NCBI RefSeq assembly: GCF_000247695.1
Contig: NW_004624795.1
Span: 11,003,669-11,067,668, forward strand
Length of the DNA: 64,000 nt
Source of the DNA: Heterocephalus glaber
Lineage: Eukaryota > Chordata > Mammalia > Rodentia > Bathyergidae
Reading direction: 5' to 3'
The position numbers and the translations under genes are program-made. The notes under the pieces were generated by a model that searched no databases, was not told the DNA's origin, and was given only the letters and a program-made list of their open reading frames with translations. How positions within the stretch are numbered: position 1 is the stretch's first letter; each line of letters starts with the position of its first letter. Shown here piece after piece: positions 55,946 through 64,000 of the stretch.

Positions 55946-55947
55946 AC
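55899..55947 (+). repeat. (CG)n(CA)n microsatellite
   Basis: CACGCGCGCGC passes directly into a CA tract with one TA interruption. Alternating purine-pyrimidine sequence of this kind can adopt left-handed DNA. It is one of very few CpG-dense spots in the window. Confidence 0.97.
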
Positions 55948-56021
55948 TACCATCTTGACACTTGGGATCAACAGCTTAGGATGAACTTCAAACCTAAGTT
56001 GGATGGTTTGAGAGTATTAAG

Positions 56022-56052
56022 TGTGTATGTACGTGTGTGTGTATGTATGTAT
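56022..56052 (+). repeat. (GT)n/(GTAT)n repeat
   Basis: GTGTGTATGTACGTGTGTGT then GTATGTATGTAT. It is the complement type of the CA tract about 75 bases upstream. Confidence 0.93.
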
Positions 56053-56389
56053 TTTCCAAGATATCTTTTAAAAAATAGCTCTAAAAATGTACCTCGTGTA
56101 TCCATGGGTTCATATTCATAGCCTGCTTTCTCTGCAGCTTTAAGTTTTCTTCCAGGTCAAATAAGGAGTTAGATAAATTCCAAGGCTCCCCCTAGCACTG
56201 GTATTCTAGATTCTACATATTCCAGAATAGAGAGAAATCTATGAATAAACCCAAATCCCTGGGTTATCCTTTCTTTCACTGTGGCTTCACGTAATTAACT
56301 GAGTCACTCAACCCTGTTGATACCTTAGAGATGAACAATTCCTGTTCTCAAGGCATCTCACTCAGTTAACTTATCATTCACCACCAAAT

Positions 56390-56620
56390 AGTCACTGCAC
56401 CGTATCCTGTGGCAGGGACAGAGTCAAGTCCTGCATATAAAGGATACTGTGAAGGAAACACAATTCCTACTCTCATGGAGCTTCCTAATCAGTGAGTATA
56501 TATATACACTCTGTGCAAACAGTCACACATAGAATTAGTGAAATTGCAAATTGGGTGAGTGTTATGCAGGAAACATAAGGGATAACGAAGATAAAATATC
56601 AAGGGCACCCAATGTAGAAT
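56390..56620 (-). mobile_element. L2 LINE 3' end
   Basis: CACTGCACCGTATCCTGTGG, AGTCCTGCATATAAAGGATA, CACAATTCCTACTCTCATGG, AGCTTCCTAATCAGTGAGTA and GGTGAGTGTTATGCAGGAAA resemble reversed L2 (CACTGTGC..GGCGCTGGGGATA, CCCTGCCCTCATGGAGCTTACA, GATAAGTGCTATGA). Confidence 0.65.
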
Positions 56621-57054
56621 TAAGGATCAGGGAACAGGGAAGTGATTTTTTTCTAGTTAAGATATAAAGGATATGTGGAAGGTTGCCAAGCAGTGTGTCT
56701 ACCTGGCACAATACGGATTAGAACCAGAGGTTGAAGCCAAAGTACTGATGTTAAAGACAGTTGAAAGTGGTAACAGTAACCTCATCTTTTGACATCCAAG
56801 GAAGGCATTAGTCCCTTCTAAGTCTCAATGAGTGCTAACAGCAAAATCCATGATATTTCCTGGAGGCAACTGGTCAAAGATTCAGAGTATCTCACAGTGA
56901 AAGGAGCCCTTAGCAGTCATCTGATTTAACTCTCTTTGTATTTAGGAATCGCCTCAAAAATATACTACAGAATTATTAAGGTCTTAGCCATTCAAGAATC
57001 ACTTTTTCCACTCTTGATAGTTCCAAGTTTTCTTTCCATTGATTCTTAGATTCT
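56621..57054. other. unassigned sequence
   Basis: No gene. 56880-56960 (CATCTGATTTAACTCTCTTT) is faintly like an old mammalian repeat. Confidence 0.3.
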
Positions 57055-57200
57055 TAAGTTTCCCTTTTTAGACCGTAAATTGCATTGGGCAGAAATTTTG
57101 TCTTCTTTGCTCAGTGATGCATCTATCTCAAATGTCAGGAACAGCGGCTGCCACGTCGTAGCTTTGCAAAGTAAGTTTATTGAATTAGTTAATCTAGGCT
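57055..57200 (+). mobile_element. L2 LINE 3' terminus
   Basis: CCCTTTTTAGACCGTAAATT, GGGCAGAAATTTTGTCTTCT, TTGCTCAGTGATGCATCTAT and AAGTTTATTGAATTAGTTAA follow the plus-strand L2 end (CTAGACTGTAAGCTC, GGGCAGGGA..TTGTCT, AATAAATATTTGTTGAAT). Confidence 0.75.
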
Positions 57201-57425
57201 AAAATAAACTCCCCTAAATTTCTGCTCATCAACCTTAATAAACCCAATGTCTCATATAAAGATAATCTTACAATCATTAAATCTGAAAGAGCTTTGATTT
57301 TCCAGTTCTTTCTGTTAAACACCATAGATGTGATTTTGAAACTCTCAACCTGAGTCACTAATTAAGATTCAGTTGGGCATGGTAATTCAACCATTACTTT
57401 CTTACATTATCACCTACTTGTCGTT

Positions 57426-57541
57426 TCTATATTTATTTTTTATTTTTGGTACTGGGGATTGAACTCAGGACCTTGCACTTATGAGGCACACGCCGGAACC
57501 ACTGAGCTAAATCCCCGGCCCTGTCTATGTTTATTTTTTAT
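57426..57541 (-). mobile_element. ID SINE with 18-bp target duplication
   Basis: The ID body (57444-57523: GGTACTGGGGATTGAACTCA, GACCTTGCACTTATGAGGCA, GAGCTAAATCCCCGGCC) is flanked by TCTATATTTATTTTTTAT (57426-57443) and TCTATGTTTATTTTTTAT (57524-57541), 17 of 18 identical. Confidence 0.94.
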
Positions 57542-57719
57542 GTTGGTGTATTTCTTCCTTAGCCCTTCATCTCCACATACATTCTCTTTTTAATTAGACT
57601 GGTCACAAAAATAACTGTGTTTGAAAGATGGACTTTCAGGTAAGACAGTTAAGATTTTCACACATCTGCCAAACAAAACAAAATGCTAGTAATATAAGAC
57701 AAGGACTTATCTGTAATAG

Positions 57720-58195
57720 TTAAGAGAAACATATATAGAAACATATATAGATAATGGGCTCTCAAAATTATGAAGACCAAGTCCCAAGATTTGTAGCTGG
57801 CAAGCTGGAGACTCAGCAGGGCCGTTGGTGGGCTTCAGTTTGAGACTGAAGGCCTGAGCACCACAAGACCTGAGGGCATAAATTCCAGTCAAAAGGCCAG
57901 CAAAATTGAGATGCAACAAGAGCCAACATTTTGTTTGAAGTCTAACAGCTAGGAAAAACTGATGTGTCAGCTCAAAGCAGCCAGGTGGAAGTTCCCTCTT
58001 GCTTTCTGGAATTCAGTCTTTTTGTTCTACTCTAACCAATTGGATGAGGCTCTTTCATGTTTAGAGAGGACAATCTGCATCATCTACCAATTTAAAGGTT
58101 AATCTTACCCCAAAGAAGCCTCCTAGACACCAAGAGTAATGTTTCACTAAATATCTGGGGACTCTGGCCCAATCGACACGTACAATTTGCCATCG
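57720..58195 (-). mobile_element. MLT2-type ERVL LTR
   Basis: Reversed MLT2: GATTTGTAGCTGGCAAGCTG (LTR segment with the TTGCAGACGGCAGATC complement), CAGCTCAAAGCAGCCAGGTG, TTTTTGTTCTACTCTAACCA, ATTGGATGAGGCTCTTTCAT, ACCAAGAGTAATGTTTCACT, AAATATCTGGGGACTCTGGC. It shares CAGCTCAAAGCAGCCAG exactly with the MLT2 at 1234-1756. Confidence 0.7.
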
Positions 58196-58775
58196 CATCA
58201 CCTATCAGACTATCAAAGAGGAGTATATGTACACAAGTCCTGAAGTACTAGCTTGCGGAGAAAGAGTACCTCATAGTTGTGGCAGCTTCTGGGAGGACAG
58301 TAAACTGTTAGATCATGGTGTATGTGGGGGAACGGGGAAGCCTCCCTTTTACGGGTTCATAGGAAGTCATGGAGCTCATGGCAATGACAGGAGTAGATAG
58401 GACAGATCAGATCCAGGAAAACCTCATATACACCAATAATTTTCTTGAAATAATTGTAGTTTGATTCAGTATTTACCTCCACCCCAATTTTGCTGCAAAA
58501 AATGGCAGTAAAGATAGGACACCCCCTCCCCACACAATGTATGCCCTCTTAAGTGTTCTTCTGTGTTTTAAAATTGGTCTGAAATCATTCAGCTCAACTC
58601 CTTCCTGGTTTCAGGATCAAACATGGATAAAAAGAGAGAAACTCTTAAGGACTAATGCCTATAGCAGCAGTGCTGCAAGTAGGGGGACTGTGGCAGCCAG
58701 AAATGTGCTCAACTTTCTAATGCTGGGATCAACCCCAGATTAACTTATCAAATGGTAAAGTACAAGTGATTGAGC
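58196..58775. other. unassigned sequence
   Basis: No gene. A 68-codon plus-strand frame (58537-58743) lacks a motif. Confidence 0.3.
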
Positions 58776-58779
58776 TATT

Positions 58780-59150
58780 GCATATAGAATAGAGTTCACA
58801 CTCAAGGATAAAACAAACAAAATACTAGTATAACTTAGTCTCCATTGTAATCCTGTATCCAACTTCATCCAGTAAAATATTATGAAGAATGTGAAGAAAC
58901 TAGAAAATAATACCTATCACTCCCCCACAAATTCAACAGAAATTGTACCTCAGATGAACCAGATGTTGCAACAAACAGACTCTTAAGAAGTTTATATATT
59001 ATTATAATTATGCTCAAGAACATATGGGAAAAGATACAAGTAAATGAATAGGAAAAGAATCTCAAGAGAGATTTGGAAATTATTTTTAAAAGAACCAAAA
59101 GAGAAACTCGAGAGCTTAAAAATACAGTAGCTAAATTAAAAAAAAATACA
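58780..59150 (+). mobile_element. old L1 LINE, ORF1 region
   Basis: A-rich plus-strand sequence with L1 ORF1-like words (ACCTCAGATGAACCAGATGT, AACAAACAGACTCTTAAGAA, AGAAACTCGAGAGCTTAAAA), ending in an A-run at 59136-59146. It is probably the 5' part of the adjoining L1 with an internal deletion, or a separate fragment. Confidence 0.5.
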
Positions 59151-61860
59151 TATTACATGACTGAAAAGTAAATCTCCAGTTCCAGATGGTTATGCTGACA
59201 AATTCCACCAAACTTTTAAAGAAGAAATAATATGAATTCTATATAGTCTCTCCCAGACAATAAAAGAAGAGGGGAATTTCAAATCATTTTATGAAGCCAG
59301 TATTACCCTAACACTAAAACCAGACATAGACAGCACCAAAAATTATAGGACTACAAGTCACACATTCTTAAATATTCAGAAATTCTCAAACTAATTAGTA
59401 AATTAAATTGCTACATTAAAAAATACATCATAACCAAGAAGCATTTACTGTGGGAATTCAATGCTGTTTTAGTATTCAAAAAACCTGTAATCCAACATAT
59501 TATAGTTTTATTTTATTTTATGTCAACTAAAACTTACATATGTTATACATATTAAACATTTAATAAAGACTCTGTGATCATATCAATTTATGCAGTACAA
59601 ACATTCAAAAATATTCAACACATAGTCATGATTAAAAACATTTTTCAGCAAGCTAGGAATACAGGGGAATGTCATCAAATTGCTAGAGATGGCTAAAAAA
59701 AAGCTATAGCTAATTCAGGATGAAAGAAAGATTGAATTCTTTTTTTTTTTTGAGACAGGGTCTAGTTATGTATTTCAGGCTGCCATTAAACTCACTATAT
59801 ACCTGAGGTTTGGCTCAAACTTGAAGCCATCCTCCTGAGTCCTGGGATTACAGATGTGTGCCATCACACCTAGTTTGAATGCTAAAGGAAGAAATTAAAT
59901 TATCATTATTTGAAGATGACATGATCCTCTACATAGAAGACCCCTCTAAAATAAAAAAAAACTCACCAAAAGACTTTTAGATTTAATAACCAAATTCACT
60001 TATATAGCACAATACAAAATCAACACACAAAAATCAGTAGTGTTCATGTACACTAATAATGAACCCGCTGAGAAAGAGATTAGGAAAAAATACCTTTAGC
60101 AAGAGCACCAAGAAAAATTAAATACTTAATTAACCCAAGGAAGTGAAAGACATTTATAATGAAAACTACAGTACTCTGCAAAAGGAAATTAAAGAGGACA
60201 TGAGAAAATGGAAAGATAACCTCTGTTCTTGGATAGGTAGAACAATTATAGTCAAAATGGCCATACTTTCAAAATTGATATGCAAATTTAATGCAACTCC
60301 AATCAAAATACCAACAGTATTCATCACAGAATTGAAGAAAACAATCCTACATTTTATATGAAACCAGGATAGCAAAAGCAGTCTTAGGTAACAAGAGCAA
60401 AGCGGGAGGCATCGCACAATCAGACTTGAAGTTATATTACAAAGCTACAATGATAAAAACAGCATGATAGTAGCACAAAAACAAACATGAGAATCAATTG
60501 AACAGGATAGAGAATACAGAAATATCCCCAAGCAAATTCAACTATTTGATGTTTAGCAAAGGGGTTTAAAATACATTGGAGGAAAGATAGCTGTTTAATT
60601 ATTGGTGGAAAAACTGGCTATCCACATGCAGATGATTGAATCTGGACCCATATCTCTCACTAAATTAAAGTCAAAATGGATCAAAGAACTAAATATTAAA
60701 AAATAAACACTTGCTAGAAGACAAGATATGTAAGACTTTTTAAGTCATAAGTGCAGGGAAGGACTTTCTTTATAAAACCTAAATTGCACAGGAAATAGTA
60801 CTGTGACTCAACAAATGGGATCATATCAAATTATAAAGCTTCTGCACAGCAAAAGAAACAACCAAGTGAAAAGACAGCCTACAGAAAGGGAAAAAAATTT
60901 TGCCAGCTGTTCCTCAAAAGTAGGACTCATATCTAGAATATATAAAGACCTCAAAAAAATTAGATTTCCCCCAAATAAAAGACCCAATCCAAAAAATGGG
61001 CAAGTGAAATAAATAGACACATCACAGAAAAAAGGTATAAATATCCAATAAATACATGAAGAATGCATGAAGCATACATGAAGAAATGTTCAACATTGCT
61101 GGCCATTAGACAAATTCAAATTAAAACAACACTGTGACCTTCCATGTTACCCCAGAAAGAATGTCTTTCATCAAGAAATCCAATAACAACAAATGCTGGA
61201 GAGGCTGTAGGGAAAAGGAACTCTTCCATATTGTTGGTGGAAATGTAAACTAACATAACCACTATGGAAATCTCTGTGGGGATTCCTCAAAAAACTAAAA
61301 CTGGAAAGTCCTTTTGATACAGCTATTCCCTTTCTAGGTATCTTCTGGAAAGAATTAAAGACATCATTTTACAGGGATATATGGACACCCATATTTATAG
61401 TAGCACCATTTGTAATAATTAAATCTTGGAAGTGGCTGATACGTATATCAATAGATGAATGGATTTTTAAAATGTAGTATTTATACATAATGGAGTACTA
61501 GTCTGCCATAAAAAGATGAAATTGTGTCATTTAAATGAAAATGAATGTCCCTTGAGACCTAATGTTAGGTGAAATAAATCAGACTACAAGCTTAAATATC
61601 AGACAGTTTCTTTTAAATGAGAAACCCAAAGTAAAAAGTAAAGAGCAAAATAAAACATAGATAATAGGAAATAGGGACATAGAGCTTTCTCAAATGAGGG
61701 GATCAAATAAGGGCAGCAGGGGGAGAAGGGAAGGAAAGGGGATGAAAGAAGGAATTAAAATGTGTTATGTACATGCACTAACTCCATGCAGAGAATGTAA
61801 ACATTATGTACTGCAAATATGGACTAATAAAAATATCTGACATAATCTCAAAAAAGAATG
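59151..61860 (+). mobile_element. L1 LINE, reverse transcriptase to 3' UTR
   Basis: Plus-strand ORF2 with many lesions: GCTGACAAATTCCACCAAAC, TGAAGCCAGTATTACCCTAA (RT domain), then after a B1 (59739-59871) the catalytic region as TTATTTGAAGATGACATGATCCTC, a Phe-Glu-Asp-Asp reading where active L1s have Phe-Ala-Asp-Asp. The C-terminal part includes an open stretch (60143-60361: [20 protein letters not shown]). The 3' UTR region from 61110 contains AATGCTGGAGAGGCTGTAGG and AACCACTATGGAAATCTCTG. It ends near 61855 in A-rich sequence after AATAAAAATATC. It is inactive. Confidence 0.88.
59739..59871 (-). mobile_element. B1 SINE inside L1
   Basis: A T-run, GAGACAGGGTCTAGTTATGT, a decayed 29-bp-duplicated middle (ACTCACTATATACCTGAGGT), TCCTGGGATTACAGATGTGT and GCCATCACACC. 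Flanking TTGAATTCT/TTGAATGCT is the decayed target duplication. The L1 reading resumes directly after it. Confidence 0.9.
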
Positions 61861-61861
61861 G

Positions 61862-62790
61862 AAAAAAGGAAAGGATTTCTGCTGTCTTCACCTCTATGCA
61901 ACATGGTACTGGAAACTTTAGCTAATACAATAAGGTAAGAAAAAGAAATAAAATGCATGCCAATTAGGAAGGAAGATATAAAACTGTCTATTTACAAGTG
62001 ATGTGACTGTCTGTGTAGAAAATCCCAAGGAATCCACATAGACACACATAAAATTTCTAGTTCTAACACTAATTAGCAGTGTCACAGAACATAATGTCAA
62101 CATGAAAAAATCAAACATATTTCTACATAATAGCATCAACATTATGAAACCAAATTTAAAACACAAGTGCATTTACCCTGAACAATAAAATACTTGTACC
62201 TTAAAAATATTCCTAGCCCTGAAAAAAGTTTTATGTAAACTTTACAAAATATGCCCAGAATATATATGCTGAAAACTACAGAACATTACAATGACATAGT
62301 AAAAAGAAATTTAAATAAATAGACACACCATATCCACAGATGGAGAATTAAACATAGTAAAGATGTCAATTCTTTCCAATTTAATGCCGAATTCCTATCA
62401 AAATTCCAGTAAGACATTTGGAGATAGAAACCAGCTGACTCAAAAATTTATATTGTGCATCAAGGGAATCAGAATAGCTAAAACAATTTTGAAAAAGAAG
62501 AATAAAGTTGGAGGAAACTATTTGATTTGAAGGCTTAATCTTTATATTAATCAGGACAGTCTGGTTGTGGTGGAGACACATGGATCAATGAAGCAGAATA
62601 GAGTCTAGAACTAGACCTGCATAAACACAGCCAACTGGTTTTTGACAAAGTGGCAAAAGCAATTCAGTGGACAAAGGGCAGTCTCTTCAAAGCAAACATT
62701 GAAACAATTATATATAGACAAAACCCCACAAATTTTGCCAGTCCTACCATAAACAAAATTAGGTCATAATTAACATGAATGTAAAACCCA
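61862..62790 (+). mobile_element. second old L1 segment, reverse transcriptase region
   Basis: ATTTCTGCTGTCTTCACCTC, TGCAACATGGTACTGGAAAC and AAGATATAAAACTGTCTATT repeat the RT-domain section already passed in the preceding L1, so this is a distinct copy on the same strand. CCAACTGGTTTTTGACAAAG and CAATTCAGTGGACAAAGGGC near 62630-62680 are further ORF2 words. It stops before any 3' UTR. Confidence 0.82.
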
Positions 62791-62799
62791 ATAGATGAT

Positions 62800-63115
62800 G
62801 TGACCATGTGACTAAGATCTAACCAGTGGAATGCAGGCAGAGAGACACATCCATCGTAACCCTTCATAACTGGTTGTCTACCCTCTATTTCCCTTCTGAG
62901 TGGCCAGAAGGAAGTGACTCCGAGGTCACCTGTGAACCAGGGGTTGGAGAAGGTAAAGTGCCAAAAAGAAAGGAGCCCGGGTTTCTATATCACTGTTGGA
63001 GAAGAGCCATTTTCTCTTTTGGGACACCTGCTCGTACATCATAAGAGATAAAAATTTCTGATAATCCACTGACTTTTGGGATTTTATTGACTATAACAGG
63101 TAATTTTATCTTAAA
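62800..63115 (+). mobile_element. LTR-like tail, MaLR/MER type
   Basis: GATGTGACCATGTGACTAAG and CCAGTGGAATGCAGGCAGAG, then AAAGAAAGGAGCCCGGGTTT, CACTGTTGGAGAAGAGCCAT and GTACATCATAAGAGATAAAA resemble the U3-to-R part of MLT1-like LTRs (AAGGAGCCTGGGTCCCTGA, GAGCAGAGCC, GAGC.AGAAATAAA). The terminus is not clear. Confidence 0.45.
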
Positions 63116-64000
63116 AATACACATTTCCAACCTGGAAATGGCTGAAGCAGTATATTTCTGCTCAGTGTCTTTATGAGTTGGATGTTCTGTGTTTTGAACA
63201 CTCATCAGTTAAGAGTTCTGTTCTTCTGTGTTTCAAGTTTGAATTTAAAAGCCCTACTTAAATTTCCATCATTTTCTTCCCTACCAGTGAGCAATTTTAC
63301 CCTAATTATAATTCAAGAACCAATATTAATCCAGGCACAAACATGCACCCATTTTCTTCCTACTCATTCCTGTGGCATAAAGGAATCAGAAAATGGGAAA
63401 AGGGAAGGCATGCACCTTCTCAACCAAGCTCATTGTGCACTGATGAAAGAAAAATAATCATTACTGTGACAAGAATGGACCAGGGCCTCACTTCCTAGGT
63501 GAGCAGAGCAGCAACCTTAGTTACTTAAAACTGAATTCCAGTTTGGAAAGTGGTCAGGAAAACTTCCCCATCTTCAACAAGCTCACAGGAAGTTGCTTTC
63601 AAAGATGGGCAGTCAAGACAGGGAGAGTGGCAGCTAGAAGCCCGTCCCACCTGTGGTACCTCTACCATATAGTTCCTATTCTTTCTATTTGTGCATGGAA
63701 ATATGCACCCATCCCCTTTGTTCTGTTGGACCTCTGCCCTAGCGGATGGCATGTACTTAGTATGGCAAATATTTTTCCTCTGGATGCTATCCCAATGCTT
63801 AGAATTTATACCCTCCTCTGTTACCTTAGGTAATTTATTAAAGTTAGTGTGTGTATTTTGACCAGGATAAGTAATTCATTCCATCTTCTCCCACAAGTGT
63901 CCATTGCACAGGCCATGTTGTCACAGCACCCCTGACTCAGATAAAGAATCCTTAGGAATGTTGGAATGGGTCAAAGACTAATTGGGAGTTAGTTCCCAAA
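63116..64000. other. unassigned sequence
   Basis: No gene or recognised transposon up to the window edge. The open frames near 63173-63833 have no motif. Confidence 0.3.

Overview
This is nuclear DNA from a placental mammal, almost certainly a rodent. I find no convincing protein-coding gene, rRNA, intact tRNA, CRISPR array or bacterial-style operon. The rodent assignment rests on many short ID-type SINEs (tRNA-Ala-like, with the 'GGGGATTTAGCTCAGTGG' head and a TTCGATCCCTGGTACC-type box B), B1 (7SL-derived) SINEs, and three composite B1+ID elements of the B1-dID kind. Those composites, together with the absence of B2/B4-like SINEs, point away from mouse and rat and towards a squirrel- or beaver-related lineage. 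Beaver-like is my best guess from the ID consensus, with low confidence. Older pan-mammalian repeats (MIR, L2, L1M, MLT1, MLT2, MER5-like, Tigger, mariner) fill much of the remainder.

Layout. 1-9 kb: an MLT2 LTR, L2, ID copies, three B1-dID elements and an MLT1-like LTR split by one of them, ending in a cluster of three IDs. 9.4-11.2 kb: a fairly young minus-strand L1 with its 5' side, ORF1 and the start of ORF2, but no 3' part, flanked by a 19-bp target-site duplication. 11-17 kb: ID, B1, L2, MIR, Tigger and simple repeats. 18.4-19.9 kb: an old plus-strand L1M. 20-29 kb: mostly unassigned sequence with MIR and L2. 29.9-32 kb: an L1M 3' half split by an MLT1/MST-type LTR. 32-38 kb: sparse repeats and a probable ERV solo LTR. 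38-39.6 kb: an MLT1-like LTR that carries a short C2H2 zinc-finger exon fragment between direct repeats, then a second MLT1 LTR. 40-46 kb: the least repetitive part, where conserved non-coding elements would be most likely. 46-51 kb: MLT1, two opposed mariner transposase tails, ID and a long L2. 51-58 kb: microsatellites, L2, MIR and a second MLT2 LTR. 58.8-62.8 kb: two old plus-strand L1 segments in series, followed by an LTR-like tail.

The window therefore reads as intergenic or intronic DNA, and its 'genes' are decayed parts of transposons. The observations most worth checking are the L1 lacking its 3' end, the zinc-finger fragment retroposed into an LTR, the head-to-head mariner remains, the clustered ID insertions at one repeated target, and a strong strand bias of SINEs. 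I see no evidence for a new functional system. Family names come from remembered consensus features, not from a database search, and the edges of old repeats are approximate.
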